A stretch of DNA of 64,000 nucleotides from NCBI GenBank assembly GCA_021847605.1, contig JAJZQN010000013.1, positions 29,700 through 93,699 on the forward strand, given 5' to 3'. Shown here one piece after another: positions 8,215 to 19,267 of the stretch; the first letter of the stretch is position 1, and each line of letters opens with the position of its first letter. This DNA is from Pseudomonadota bacterium (GTDB taxonomy: Bacteria; Pseudomonadota; Alphaproteobacteria; Sphingomonadales; Sphingomonadaceae). The translations under genes and the position numbers were made by a program. The notes under the pieces are model-generated. The model did no database searches. It was not told the origin of the DNA and saw only the letters and a program-made list of their open reading frames with translations.

Positions 8215-9171
8215 CTATACTCGAAGCTCGCTTAACAGTTCCTGCATGTCGGCGGGCAAAGCGCTATCGAACAACATATGTTCGTGCGTTACGGGATGTA
8301 TGAACCCCAGCCTTTTGGCGTGCAATGCCTGTCTCTTGAAACCCAGCGTTTCCAGTATTGATTTGAAACCTTTTCTTTCTCTACCGTAAAGTGGATCACC
8401 TATCAAGGGGTGTCCGATATGAGCCATATGGACGCGGACCTGATGGGTGCGGCCGGTTTCCAGCTTGCATTCCACCATCGCCGCGCCACGCAACCTGTCC
8501 ATCGTGCGATAATGGGTGACGGCATGTTTGCCGCGTCCTTCCCGATGAACCGCCATTTTCTTTCGATCAGCGTCGGATCGGCCAAGCCAGGCGTCCACCG
8601 TTCCGCTGCCCGGCACGGGCAGACCATAGACGATGGCGGCGTAGAGCCGGTCGATACTATGATCCTTGAACTGACGCGCCAGCCCCTCATGGGCCTTGTC
8701 ACTCTTTGCAACGACCAGCAGGCCGGATGTATCCTTGTCGATGCGATGGACGATGCCGGGGCGTTCCACCCCGCCAATGCCCGACAATCGTCCCGCACAA
8801 TGATGCAGCAGCGCATTGACCAACGTGCCGTCCAGATTGCCGGCGGCGGGATGAACGACCAGTCCGGCGGGTTTGTCCACCACGATCAGGTCGTTATCTT
8901 CATGGACGATGACCAGCGGAATATCCTGTGCCACCGTATCGAGTGCTACAGGCGCGGGCAGGGCTACGGCGAACTGCTGTCCTGCGGCGACCTTCATCGA
9001 TGCGCTGATCCTGGACGGCGGGCCATCCGGGCGGACATGGCCTTCACCGATCAGGGATTTCAGCCGTTCGCGCGACAGGTCGGGCAACAGGTCGGCGAGC
9101 GCCCGGTCGAGGCGCAGCCCATGCTGCCCATCCGCGATGACGACATTGATGATGGAAGCCCCCGAAACCAT
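8215..9171 (-). CDS. rluD: Ribosomal large-subunit pseudouridine synthase, RluD family
   Basis: Isomerises uridines of 23S rRNA (helix 69 in RluD proper) to pseudouridine. It has an N-terminal S4-like RNA-binding domain (GLRLDRALADLLPDLSRERL) and the catalytic domain with HRIDKDTSGLLVVAK, whose Asp is the nucleophile, then GRTHQVRVHMAHIGHPLIGD. At 318 residues its length fits RluD/RluC/RluA members; RluD is favoured because of the S4 domain. Its start is only 17 bases from the divergent JAMM peptidase start, so the two promoters must lie inside each other's coding sequence or be very compact. Confidence 0.9.
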   Translation of the reverse strand: MVSGASIINVVIADGQHGLRLDRALADLLPDLSRERLKSLIGEGHVRPDGPPSRISASMKVAAGQQFAVALPAPVALDTVAQDIPLVIVHEDNDLIVVDKPAGLVVHPAAGNLDGTLVNALLHHCAGRLSGIGGVERPGIVHRIDKDTSGLLVVAKSDKAHEGLARQFKDHSIDRLYAAIVYGLPVPGSGTVDAWLGRSDADRKKMAVHREGRGKHAVTHYRTMDRLRGAAMVECKLETGRTHQVRVHMAHIGHPLIGDPLYGRERKGFKSILETLGFKRQALHAKRLGFIHPVTHEHMLFDSALPADMQELLSELRV

Positions 9172-9188
9172 TGCCTAAGGATGTAGGG

Positions 9189-9593
9189 ATGAAGGTGCAT
9201 ATTTCAAGCCATCTTATGGAACAAATCATGGCCATGGCGCGGGCCAGCCCGGATGCCGAAATATGCGGCCTGCTGATGGGATCAGTCGGCGCGATCGACA
9301 CCATTGTGCCGGCCGCCAACGTGGCGACTGCCCCCGCACGGCATTTCGAACTGGACCCGGCTGTGCTGTTGGCCGCACATCGGGCAGCGCGTCAGGGGGG
9401 GGCAGCCGTCATCGGTCATTATCATAGCCATCCATCCGGCCACGCGGTGCCGTCTCGCACCGACGCCTCCTGTGCGCGGTCGGACGGCAGCCTGTGGATG
9501 ATCGTGGCGCAGGAAGGCGCGCGATTGTGGATCGCACAGGGCGATGAAAATGAGGGTGTCGCCTTTGTCGAGGCTTTGCTCGACATAAGGTGA
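9189..9593 (+). CDS. M67 family (JAB1/MPN/JAMM) metallopeptidase
   Basis: A 134-residue single-domain zinc peptidase. The JAMM signature is intact: an upstream Glu in AEICGLLMGS and HYHSHPSGHAVPSRTD, giving His-x-His-x7-Ser-x2-Asp. Bacterial stand-alone members cleave isopeptide or sulfur-carrier-type C-terminal linkages, but the partner here is unknown because no ThiS/MoaD-like or E1-like gene is nearby. The ATG of MKVHISSH is preferred over the track start six codons earlier. It lies about 100 bases upstream of chpT on the same strand. Confidence 0.85.
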   Translation: MKVHISSHLMEQIMAMARASPDAEICGLLMGSVGAIDTIVPAANVATAPARHFELDPAVLLAAHRAARQGGAAVIGHYHSHPSGHAVPSRTDASCARSDGSLWMIVAQEGARLWIAQGDENEGVAFVEALLDIR

Positions 9594-9694
9594 GGGAAAG
9601 ACGGCAAGCCGGGCTTGCATCACGGGGCAGGGGGGCGCATTAGCCGGGCAGGCGTTTTTGCTTTTTCCCCAAATTGACGGCCCAGACATATCGC

Positions 9695-10354
9695 ATGACC
9701 AACCCGACCGACAGCATTGAATTTGCCAGCCTCCTCTGCTCGCGGCTGTGCCACGACCTTTTGAGTCCCGTCGGTGCGCTCAACAACGGTCTGGAACTGA
9801 TGGCGGATGAGACGGACCCGGATATGCGCCAGCGCTGTCTGGACCTGCTGGGGGACAGTGCGCGGACATCGGCGAACAAGCTGAAATTCTTTCGACTGGC
9901 CTTTGGGTCTGCGGGTGGCTTTGGTGAAGGCGTGCCGCCGCATGAAGCGCGCGTCGCGATCGAGGGCATGTATGCCGCCACCGGCCGGGTCAAGATCGGC
10001 TGGCTGGTCGAGGAACAGATGCTGGGCAAGCTGGCGGTCAAGGTGCTGCTGAATCTGGCGCTGATCGCGGGTGACGCGCTGGTGCGTGGCGGGCAGCTCG
10101 ACATCGGCGCAGAGGATCGCGGCGAGATGACGGAAATCGTCGTTCGGGCTGAAGGGGTGAAGCTGGTGCTGGACCCTGATCTGCGCGCTGCGCTGGCCGG
10201 GACATTGCCGATCGAGGGACTGGGGTCGCGCACGGCTGCGGCCTGGATGGTGCGGCAATTGGTCAACAGCGTGGGTGGTGACATCGCCCTTTCACCTCCG
10301 GGCGAGCCGGTGTTGCTATTTGGCGCAGTCATCCCCTCTCGCGGACAAGCGTGA
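9695..10354 (+). CDS. chpT: Histidine phosphotransferase ChpT
   Basis: In alphaproteobacteria ChpT receives phosphate from the hybrid kinase CckA and passes it to the cell-cycle regulators CtrA and CpdR. The 219-residue protein has the histidine-kinase-like dimerisation helix with the phospho-accepting His (SLLCSRLCHDLLSPVGALNNG, about residue 20) followed by a degenerate ATPase-like domain (VKVLLNLALIAGDALVRGG) without nucleotide-binding boxes, as expected for ChpT. The start at MTNPTDSIEF matches the family; the track start uses an upstream TTG. Its last 26 bases overlap the convergent DUF4269 gene. Confidence 0.88.
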   Translation: MTNPTDSIEFASLLCSRLCHDLLSPVGALNNGLELMADETDPDMRQRCLDLLGDSARTSANKLKFFRLAFGSAGGFGEGVPPHEARVAIEGMYAATGRVKIGWLVEEQMLGKLAVKVLLNLALIAGDALVRGGQLDIGAEDRGEMTEIVVRAEGVKLVLDPDLRAALAGTLPIEGLGSRTAAAWMVRQLVNSVGGDIALSPPGEPVLLFGAVIPSRGQA

Positions 10355-10847
10355 GCAGGGCGTCATTGCTCCATCCTTCCAGAGCCAATATCGCAGCATA
10401 AGGATCGCCGCTTAGCGCCAGAGTCTGAGCAAATGCCGGTTCGGTCTTCAGCCCGGATCGACGTAGCACCATTATTCGGTCACGCAGATCGTCGCCGCCC
10501 AATGTCAGCAGCCGCTTTTCCATCAGAAAGTGGCGCCAGCCCTGTTGCTGCACGATTGGCACGGCCTGCCCGAATATCTCGAATGGCCAGCCATGCGCCT
10601 CAAAGCGACCAATAACGGCCTTCAGCTCTGGTCGGGCGTGTAATTCGAACCCCGCCATGCTGCCGAACCTGTCGCGCAGATGATCGGCGAAGATGGCGGG
10701 ATCATGGGTTTCACATAATATGTCGATATCGCTCGATGGCAGAGCGATGCCCAGAGGCGGCGTCCCGGCTATATGGGGATCGAAGGAGGCAAGCCTTTCC
10801 AGCGCTCCGGTGAGGGCGAGCGCCTCTTCATAGGGCATGCGGGTCAT
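10329..10847 (-). CDS. DUF4269 domain protein (nucleotidyltransferase-like)
   Basis: A 172-residue cytoplasmic protein of unknown function. The segment PPLGIALPSSDIDILCETHD resembles the nucleotidyltransferase-superfamily signature (small residues followed by D-x-D), and the rest of the sequence fits DUF4269 (FEIFGQAVPIVQQQGWRHF). The substrate is unknown. The start ATG overlaps the stop codon of the upstream nitronate monooxygenase gene by ATGA, indicating translational coupling; the longer track ORF would run back into that gene. Confidence 0.75.
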   Translation of the reverse strand: MTRMPYEEALALTGALERLASFDPHIAGTPPLGIALPSSDIDILCETHDPAIFADHLRDRFGSMAGFELHARPELKAVIGRFEAHGWPFEIFGQAVPIVQQQGWRHFLMEKRLLTLGGDDLRDRIMVLRRSGLKTEPAFAQTLALSGDPYAAILALEGWSNDALLTLVRERG

Positions 10848-11893
10848 GCTTCGCGCATTTCTTCCGCCAGGGCCGCTACCAATGCTGCGGCGGGCAAGCT
10901 GCGGGCTAATGGAGCGCCCTGACCGGCCCACTGGGCGCCATATCCGCCTTCATCCCGCGCTTTTGCAGCCTGATTGAGCGCTTTTCCCGCATCATAAGCG
11001 ATGGGGTAATCCGGGACGCGGCGATGTGCCTGTGCGCCCCACATCGTGAATTTGTTGGCGAGGCAGCGGGCAGGGCGACCGGAAATGGCGCGTGTCATGA
11101 TCGTATGCAGCGCGGCGGGGCTGTTCAGCGCAGCGCGATAGGCCGCATCGGCGCTGCTTTCCGGGCAGGCGATGAACGCCGTGCCAAGCTGGGCCGCGAC
11201 CGCGCCCAGATTGAGTGCGGCACTGATGCCCCGTCCATCCATGATGCCGCCTGCCGCGATGACCGGCATATCCGCGCGTTCGACCAGCAACTGTGTCAGC
11301 GCAAAAGTGCCAAGTTGGTCATCCGGGGCATCGGGATCGAACATGCCGCGATGGCCGCCGGCCTCATAGCCCTGTGCTACCACGGCATCGATGCCGGCAT
11401 GTCTGGCTGCCAGTGCCTCCGGCAGGCTGGTCGCGGTCGCAATGAGCATGCACCCCGCCTGCTTCAGAGCGGCGATACGAACGGCATTGGGCAGTCCGAA
11501 ATGAAAGCTGATAACGGCCGGCCGCGTGTCGATCAGCATGGCCATCATAGCATCGTCGACGGCAAAGCTGCGATAGATTTCCCGCAGGGACGTGGGTGGT
11601 GTGGCGCCATATTGGGTGAAAAGGGGCGTGAGTTCTTCGAGCCAGCCTGCCTCAACATCCGGCCGGGCGATGGCTGGCGCATGGGCGAACAGATTGACGT
11701 TGAAGGGCCGGTCGGTGCGGGCACGTATTTGCATGATCATTGCGCAGGCAGCGTCGGCATCGACTGCGCCCACGCCGATCGATCCCAGCGCCCCGGCGCT
11801 GCTGACCGCTGCCGCCATTTCCGGCGTGGATACACCGGCCATGGGCGCCTGAATGATGGGGTGGGTCAGGGCGAGGGGAGAAAGCAGCGGCAT
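10844..11893 (-). CDS. Nitronate monooxygenase (2-nitropropane dioxygenase family)
   Basis: An FMN-dependent TIM-barrel oxygenase that oxidises alkyl nitronates such as propionate 3-nitronate, giving detoxification. At 349 residues it is full length. Recognisable elements are HPIIQAPMAGVSTPEMAAAV at the N-terminus, VSFHFG-like VISFHFGLPNAV, the FMN/active-site loop VAQGYEAGGHRG, and PVIAAGGIMDGRGISAAL binding the FMN phosphate. It is separated from glnA by a terminator and is translationally coupled to the downstream DUF4269 gene. Confidence 0.9.
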   Translation of the reverse strand: MPLLSPLALTHPIIQAPMAGVSTPEMAAAVSSAGALGSIGVGAVDADAACAMIMQIRARTDRPFNVNLFAHAPAIARPDVEAGWLEELTPLFTQYGATPPTSLREIYRSFAVDDAMMAMLIDTRPAVISFHFGLPNAVRIAALKQAGCMLIATATSLPEALAARHAGIDAVVAQGYEAGGHRGMFDPDAPDDQLGTFALTQLLVERADMPVIAAGGIMDGRGISAALNLGAVAAQLGTAFIACPESSADAAYRAALNSPAALHTIMTRAISGRPARCLANKFTMWGAQAHRRVPDYPIAYDAGKALNQAAKARDEGGYGAQWAGQGAPLARSLPAAALVAALAEEMREA

Positions 11894-11924
11894 ATGCGTG
11901 ATCTGGGGATGGAACGCTCAAAGG

Positions 11925-11958
11925 AAAAGGCCCGGCTGCGCGAGCAACCGGGCCTTTT
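11925..11958 (-). terminator. Intrinsic terminator of glnA
   Basis: AAAAGGCCCGG / CCGGGCCTTTT stem with a 12-base loop. It sits 22 bases beyond the glnA stop and ahead of the nitronate monooxygenase gene; the minus-strand exit reads TTTTCCTTT. Confidence 0.8.
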
Positions 11959-11979
11959 TCTGTAACCAGTGCCGAAAAA

Positions 11980-13392
11980 TCAGGCGCTGTAATACATGTC
12001 GAATTCGACCGGCGAGGGAGCCATTTCCCAGCGATAGACTTCGGGCCACTTCAGTTCGATATAGGCATCGATCTGATCCTTGGTGAAGACGTCGCCCTTC
12101 AGCAGGAACTCATAGTCGGCTTCCAGGCTGTTGAGCGCTTCACGGAGCGAACCGCAGACGGTCGGCACCAGGCTCAGCTCTTCAGGCGGCAGGTCATAGA
12201 GATTCTTGTCCATCGCGGCGCCCGGATGGATCTTGTTCTCAATACCGTCGAGGCCAGCCATCAGCAGAGCCGAGTAGCAGAGATAGGGGTTGGCCATCGC
12301 GTCGGGGAAGCGGAATTCGACGCGCTTCGCCTTGGTGCCGGCACCATAGGGAATACGGCAGGAGGCCGAACGGTTACGGGCCGAATAGGCGAGCAGAACG
12401 GGGGCTTCGAAGCCCGGCACCAGACGCTTGTAGCTGTTGGTGGTCGGGTTGGTGAAGGCGTTCAGAGCCTTGGCATGCTTGATGACGCCACCGATGAAGT
12501 AGAGGCACATGTCGGACAGACCGGCATAGCCGTCGCCCGCGAAGAGCGGCTTGCCGCCGTCCCAGATCGACATGTGGGTGTGCATGCCGCTGCCGTTATC
12601 CTGTGCGATCGGCTTGGGCATGAACGTCGCCGTCTTGCCATAGGCCTGCGCAACCATCTGCACGACATATTTGTAGATCTGCATACGGTCGGCGGTCTGC
12701 ACCAGAGTGCCGAAGGTCAGGCCCAGTTCGTGCTGCGCGGCGGCGACTTCATGGTGATGCTTGTCGCAGGGCAGGCCCATTTCGAGCATGGTCGAAACCA
12801 TTTCGGCGCGGATGTCGGTGCAGGGATCGACCGGCGCGACGGGGAAATAGCCGCCCTTGGCACGCGGACGGTGGCCCAGGTTGCCGCCTTCATATTCCTT
12901 GCCGGTGTTGGTCGGCAGTTCGATGTCGTCGATCTTGAAATAGCTCTGCGAGTAATCATTCTCGAAGCGCACATCGTCGAACATGAAGAATTCGGCTTCC
13001 GGGCCGACATAGACGGTGTCGCCAAAACCGGCCGACTTCACGAAGGCTTCTGCGCGCTTCGCGGTCGAGCGCGGATCGCGGGCATAGAGTTCGCCGGTGT
13101 CGGGTTCCACGATGTCGCAGAACAGGATCAGCATCGGGGTGGCGCTGAACGGATCGACATAGACGGCGTCCAGGTCGGGCTTCAGGATCATGTCCGATTC
13201 GTTGATCGCCTTCCAGCCTTCGATCGACGAACCGTCGAACATCAGGCCGTCGGTCAGTTCATCTTCGCCCAGCACGCTCGACACCATGGTCAGGTGCTGC
13301 CACTTGCCCTTGGGATCGGTGAAGCGGACATCGACCCATTCGATTTCCTTTTCCTCGATCATCTTCAGGATGTCTTTAGGCGTGTTGGCCAT
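11980..13392 (-). CDS. glnA: Glutamine synthetase type I
   Basis: ATP-dependent synthesis of glutamine from glutamate and ammonium; a dodecameric cytoplasmic enzyme. At 470 residues from [10 protein letters not shown] it has the canonical GSI length. Visible motifs are DGSSIEGW, the ATP-binding region [10 protein letters not shown], and [10 protein letters not shown] containing the Tyr that is adenylylated by GlnE in beta-type GSI. AAGGG precedes the ATG; the two-codon-longer track ORF begins with TTG. It lies directly downstream of glnB on the same strand (99-base gap), the standard alphaproteobacterial glnBA arrangement. Confidence 0.97.
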   Translation of the reverse strand: MANTPKDILKMIEEKEIEWVDVRFTDPKGKWQHLTMVSSVLGEDELTDGLMFDGSSIEGWKAINESDMILKPDLDAVYVDPFSATPMLILFCDIVEPDTGELYARDPRSTAKRAEAFVKSAGFGDTVYVGPEAEFFMFDDVRFENDYSQSYFKIDDIELPTNTGKEYEGGNLGHRPRAKGGYFPVAPVDPCTDIRAEMVSTMLEMGLPCDKHHHEVAAAQHELGLTFGTLVQTADRMQIYKYVVQMVAQAYGKTATFMPKPIAQDNGSGMHTHMSIWDGGKPLFAGDGYAGLSDMCLYFIGGVIKHAKALNAFTNPTTNSYKRLVPGFEAPVLLAYSARNRSASCRIPYGAGTKAKRVEFRFPDAMANPYLCYSALLMAGLDGIENKIHPGAAMDKNLYDLPPEELSLVPTVCGSLREALNSLEADYEFLLKGDVFTKDQIDAYIELKWPEVYRWEMAPSPVEFDMYYSA

Positions 13393-13491
13393 GTGCAATT
13401 GCCCTTCTCTCTGGATACCCCCCCGAAGGGGTAGTTGAAGCCTTATGTCCGCCGGCCCCCTGTTCAGCCGGCTTGAACCTGTTCAAAAAAA

Positions 13492-13893
<402 letters not shown>

Positions 13894-13940
13894 TCAAGCG
13901 ACGATCATCATGGCCCGATCAGGTCTGTGCCGTCCCTCTT

Positions 13941-13960
13941 GGTAATCAATTACCGTGCCA
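13941..13960 (-). promoter_or_regulatory. Sigma54-like promoter upstream of glnBA
   Basis: On the minus strand TGGCACGGTAATTGAT matches the -24/-12 consensus TGGCAC-N5-TTGC(A/T) with a perfect -24 element and TTGA in place of TTGC. It lies about 110 bases upstream of glnB. The same bases form a palindrome, GGTAATTGATTACC read either way. Nitrogen-controlled sigma54 transcription of glnBA is well known in proteobacteria; use of this site is inferred. Confidence 0.5.
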
Positions 13961-14064
13961 ATCGGCGAATCGCTAGAACTGCTTTCGGCGATGCAGCAAT
14001 CTTTGTCCATATTGCCCGGTTTCAGGGCAATTTCCTGTCTTTTGCCTGTTTTTTAGGCAGCATC

Positions 14065-14895
14065 TCAGGCGGTGTAAGGCGGACAGTCGAAACCTGCCGG
14101 ACTTTTGGTGAAAATCTCGCATCCGGTCTCGGTAATGCCGATGCTGTGTTCGAATTGGGCGGACAGGGTTCGGTCGCGGGTGACGGCCGTCCACCCGTCG
14201 TCCAGCATGCGGACGCCAGGCTTCCCAATGTTGATCATGGGTTCGATCGTGAAGAACATGCCCGGGCGCAGTTCAGGGCCGGTACCGGGGCGACCGATAT
14301 GCACGACCTCAGGACTGTCATGGAACACACGGCCAAGCCCATGGCCGCAAAAATCGCGGACGACGCCGTAGCGGTGCTTTTCGGCATATTGCTGGATCAC
14401 ATGACCTATGTCGCCCAGATGATTGCCCGGCTTGGCCTGTTCGATGCCCAGCATCAGACATTCATAGGTCACTTCGACAAGGCGGCGCGCCTTGATCGGG
14501 GCATCGCCGACAATGAACATGCGGCTGGTGTCGCCATGCCATCCATCGACCTGTGGCGTGACGTCGATGTTCAGGATGTCGCCATCCTTCAGCTTATAGT
14601 CACCCGGAATGCCGTGGCAGATGACGTTGTTCAGGCTGATGCAGCAGCTATGCGTATAGCCGCGATAGCCCAGCGTTGCCGGCACGCCGCCGCCGTCGAG
14701 CGACATGCGGCGCACGATGTCGTCCAATTCGCCGGTGGTGACGCCCGGCACCACATGCGGTACCAGCGCGTCGAGGATTTCCGCCCCCAGTCGGCCAGCC
14801 TTGCGCATGCCGGCAAAGCCCGATTCGTCATAGAGTTTGATCGCGCTGGAACGGGAAATCGGCGTGTCGGCCGTCATCGTCATATATTCGGTCAT
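14065..14895 (-). CDS. map: Methionine aminopeptidase type I
   Basis: Removes the initiator Met from nascent proteins. The 276-residue protein from MTEYMTMTAD has all metal ligands and the catalytic His in context: YTHSCCISLNNVICHGIP, LNIDVTPQVDGWHGDTSRMF (two Asp), CGHGLGRVFHD, FTIEPMINIG and SAQFEHSIGIT. The frame extends 21 codons upstream, but that segment is low-complexity read-through. It is divergent from the CinA-like gene. Confidence 0.94.
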   Translation of the reverse strand: MTEYMTMTADTPISRSSAIKLYDESGFAGMRKAGRLGAEILDALVPHVVPGVTTGELDDIVRRMSLDGGGVPATLGYRGYTHSCCISLNNVICHGIPGDYKLKDGDILNIDVTPQVDGWHGDTSRMFIVGDAPIKARRLVEVTYECLMLGIEQAKPGNHLGDIGHVIQQYAEKHRYGVVRDFCGHGLGRVFHDSPEVVHIGRPGTGPELRPGMFFTIEPMINIGKPGVRMLDDGWTAVTRDRTLSAQFEHSIGITETGCEIFTKSPAGFDCPPYTA

Positions 14896-14963
14896 GGTGC
14901 GATTATAGGGGCTTGTCCCGCATATTGCGAGAGGGCGACTAGGCAGCGGCGCAGGCAAAGGCT

Positions 14964-15737
14964 ATGCCGCCCAACATGGCCGAACCGACCCGCATCTGGA
15001 CCGCCGCGCTGATCGTGATTGGCGATGAAATCCTCTCTGGCCGCACGCAGGACAAAAATGTCGCCCAGATTGCGACATGGCTGAATGTTCAGGGCATTCG
15101 CCTGCGTGAGGTACGGGTGGTCGCCGATGATGAGGATGCCATTGTCGAGGCAGTGAATATCCTGCGGGTGCGCAACGATTATCTCTTCACCACCGGCGGC
15201 ATAGGGCCGACGCATGACGACATTACGGTCGATGCCATCGCCAAGGCACTGGGTGTAGGCGTGGAGGTGCATCCCGATGCCCGCGCCATTCTTGAAAATT
15301 ACTATGTAACGCGCGGCGGCCTGACCGAAGCGCGTCTGCGCATGGCGCGGGTGCCGGCCGGTGCCAGCCTGATCGAAAACCGCATGTCGGGCGCACCGGG
15401 CATCCGCCATGGCAATATTTTCATCATGGCGGGCGTGCCGCACATCACGGCGGGGATGCTCGATCGGCTGACTGGTACGCTGGAGGGGGGCTTACCCGTT
15501 CTGTCCGCCACGATCGGTTGCTGGGTCGCGGAAAGCGAGATTGCGGATTTGCTGGGCCAGACGGAGCGCGCCCATGATGGCATCCAGATTGGCAGCTATC
15601 CCTTTTTCCGCGAAGGACGTACCGGCGCGAACTTCGTGATCCGTTCGACGGATCAGGCGGTGCTGGATCAATGTCTGGCCGACCTGACGGCTGCTCTGGA
15701 GCAGGGCGGTTGGGCGGTCGTGGCGGGCGGCATCTGA
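14964..15737 (+). CDS. CinA-type molybdopterin-binding domain protein
   Basis: A 257-residue protein with the MoaB/MogA-like fold found at the N-terminus of CinA, with GDEILSGRTQDKN and TTGGIGPTHDDITVDAIAKAL matching well. In full-length CinA this domain is linked to ADP-ribose/NMN chemistry and is followed by an NMN deamidase domain; that second domain is absent, so the stand-alone role is unclear. The first ATG has CAGG about 8 bases upstream; MAEPTRIW four codons later is an alternative start. Confidence 0.85.
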   Translation: MPPNMAEPTRIWTAALIVIGDEILSGRTQDKNVAQIATWLNVQGIRLREVRVVADDEDAIVEAVNILRVRNDYLFTTGGIGPTHDDITVDAIAKALGVGVEVHPDARAILENYYVTRGGLTEARLRMARVPAGASLIENRMSGAPGIRHGNIFIMAGVPHITAGMLDRLTGTLEGGLPVLSATIGCWVAESEIADLLGQTERAHDGIQIGSYPFFREGRTGANFVIRSTDQAVLDQCLADLTAALEQGGWAVVAGGI

Positions 15738-15762
15738 ACATTCTGCCGCCCGCGCACGTTAT

Positions 15763-17514
<1,752 letters not shown>

Positions 17515-17535
17515 TCATGACAGAAAGGCGCGCTC

Positions 17536-17778
17536 ATGACGCCCATCCCGTGGGATCAGCCCGCAACCCTCATCGATCTGGACGGAAAGGCGCCGATCAT
17601 CGGCACCATTCGCGATTGCGCCATGCATTTCGCGCTGTTCAAGCCCTTCGCCAAGGAACAGGCCCGCGTCCTGCTGACGCAGCCGGTTCATCGCGAAGGC
17701 CGCAAGACGCGGACATGGGTGCTGGAACCCAATGAAATCGCCGCGCTTTCCGAGCGGTTGAAGCAGGAACAGAATTAA
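17536..17778 (+). CDS. Hypothetical protein, 80 aa
   Basis: I do not recognise a named family. The product is small, soluble and mixed-charge, without a signal peptide or membrane helix (MTPIPWDQPATLIDLDGKAP ... LEPNEIAALSERLKQ). A good ribosome-binding site (AAAGG, 7 bases spacing) and a codon pattern like its neighbours support it as a real gene. It stands alone between the divergent pgm and the convergent pth, ending 17 bases from the pth stop codon. Confidence 0.65.
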   Translation: MTPIPWDQPATLIDLDGKAPIIGTIRDCAMHFALFKPFAKEQARVLLTQPVHREGRKTRTWVLEPNEIAALSERLKQEQN

Positions 17779-17795
17779 AGGATCGGAAGTGGCGC

Positions 17796-18365
17796 TCAGT
17801 CGGCCAGACGGAGCGACACTTCGTTCATGAACCGGGCGTCATCACCCTTGGCCAGCCATTCCGCTTCCGCGCCGATGGCGGCCAGCATGTCGGTCAGGGC
17901 GTCCATCTCGCTCTTGGCATAATTGCCCAGCACATAGCCATGCACCCGGTCCTTGTGACCCGGATGGCCGATGCCGATTCGCACACGGCGGAAATCTGCG
18001 CCGATATGGGCGTCGGTGGAACGCAGGCCGTTATGCCCGGCATTGCCTCCGCCGCGCTTTACCTTCACCTTCATGGGGGCAAGGTCCAGTTCGTCGTGGA
18101 AGACGGTCACGTCCTGCGGCGTCAATTTGTAGAAGCGTATCGCCTCCCCGATGGAGCGGCCGCTTTCGTTCATGAAGGTCGCGGGTTTCAGCAGGATGAT
18201 TTTCTCAGGACCAATCCGCCCTTCCTGTACCCACCCCTGAAACTGCTTCTTGGGTGGCGAAAATCGATACATGTCTGCGATCAGGTCGGTGACCATGAAG
18301 CCGACATTGTGCCGATGCATCGCATATTGCGTGCCCGGATTGCCGAGGCCGGCCCAAATCTGCAT
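17796..18365 (-). CDS. pth: Peptidyl-tRNA hydrolase
   Basis: Releases peptides from prematurely dissociated peptidyl-tRNA, recycling tRNA. The 189-residue protein from MQIWAGLGNPG has the family signature GLGNPGTQYAMHRHNVGF with the catalytic His, then LKPATFMNESG and VFHDELDL with the catalytic-triad Asp, and KRGGGNAGHNGLRS. It lies immediately downstream of rplY on the same strand, a conserved bacterial pairing; a REP-like palindrome separates the two. Confidence 0.95.
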   Translation of the reverse strand: MQIWAGLGNPGTQYAMHRHNVGFMVTDLIADMYRFSPPKKQFQGWVQEGRIGPEKIILLKPATFMNESGRSIGEAIRFYKLTPQDVTVFHDELDLAPMKVKVKRGGGNAGHNGLRSTDAHIGADFRRVRIGIGHPGHKDRVHGYVLGNYAKSEMDALTDMLAAIGAEAEWLAKGDDARFMNEVSLRLAD

Positions 18366-18386
18366 CACAATCCTCCGAAAAAGCAA

Positions 18387-18472
18387 AACCCCGTTCGCAC
18401 TGAGCCTGTCGAAGGGCCGTCCGTTCCCGAAAGAAAGGGCAGGGCTTCGACAAGCTCAGCCCGAACGGGGTT
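18387..18472. repeat. REP-like inverted repeat between rplY and pth
   Basis: Long imperfect palindrome: AACCCCGTTCG at the left end pairs perfectly with CGAACGGGGTT at the right end. Internal arms carry CTGAGCCTGTCGAAGG and GCTTCGACAAGCTCAGC. The TTCGACA(A/G)GCTCAG core is the widespread proteobacterial intergenic palindromic repeat. It could terminate or stabilise mRNA between the two co-directional genes. Confidence 0.8.
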
Positions 18473-18500
18473 GAGCAGATAGTTTTAAGCTACAAAAGGC

Positions 18501-19115
18501 TTATTCGCCCTCGGCTTCGCCCTCGGCTTCACCTTCGGCGCTCTTCAGAGCCGACGGAGCGACGACGGTCGCGATCGAGAAGTCGGTGTCTGCATGCAGA
18601 GCCTTTGCACCCTTGGGCAGGGTCACGGCGCTGATGTGCAGCGAATCGCCGACTTCCAGGCCGGTCAGGTCGACAACGACTTCGTCAGGGATGTTGGCGG
18701 CATCGACAACCAGTTCGATGTCATGCGCCACGACGTTCAGCACGCCGCCCTTCTTCAGGCCCGGCGATGCGGCTTCGTTCTCGAAGCGCACCGGCACATG
18801 GACATGAACGGTGGCATGTTCCGAAACGCGCAGGAAATCGGCGTGCAGCGGACGATCGGTGACGGGGTGGAAGGCCACGTCCTTGGCGAGGGTACGGACG
18901 GTCTTGCCGCCGACTTCGACCATGATGACCGAATTGAAGAAGTGGCCGGTGCCGAGCTGCTTGTTGAGGAGCTTTTCCTCGACATGGATCGACAGGGGTT
19001 CTTCGTTCATTCCATAGATGACGGCGGGTACGCGGCCCTCACGGCGGAGAGCGCGGGAGGCTCCCTTGCCAGCCCGATCGCGTGCCTCTGCCGACAGCGT
19101 AAGCTGCTCGCTCAT
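18501..19115 (-). CDS. rplY: 50S ribosomal protein L25/Ctc
   Basis: Binds 5S rRNA in the large ribosomal subunit. The 204-residue form is the long CTC-type: an N-terminal L25 domain ([16 protein letters not shown]) followed by a beta domain ([17 protein letters not shown]) and a short acidic tail made of Glu-Gly-Glu-Ala repeats. Such acidic C-termini are common in alphaproteobacterial L25. It is upstream of pth on the same strand. Confidence 0.95.
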   Translation of the reverse strand: MSEQLTLSAEARDRAGKGASRALRREGRVPAVIYGMNEEPLSIHVEEKLLNKQLGTGHFFNSVIMVEVGGKTVRTLAKDVAFHPVTDRPLHADFLRVSEHATVHVHVPVRFENEAASPGLKKGGVLNVVAHDIELVVDAANIPDEVVVDLTGLEVGDSLHISAVTLPKGAKALHADTDFSIATVVAPSALKSAEGEAEGEAEGE

Positions 19116-19267
19116 TGCGTGTCTCCAAAAGCTAATTGATGTACTTTCCCGCCACGCCTCCAGGGATGACCATGACGGGAAGGCGGCCCTTTAGCAGAAA
19201 AGGGCAGAAAGGCAAGGGGGCTGGGTCAGGCGGGCGCCATGGGTGGATTCTTTGCTTCTCGTCAACC

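Noticed and set aside
12226-13434. 402-residue plus-strand ORF opposite glnA
   Set aside because: Antisense shadow of glutamine synthetase.
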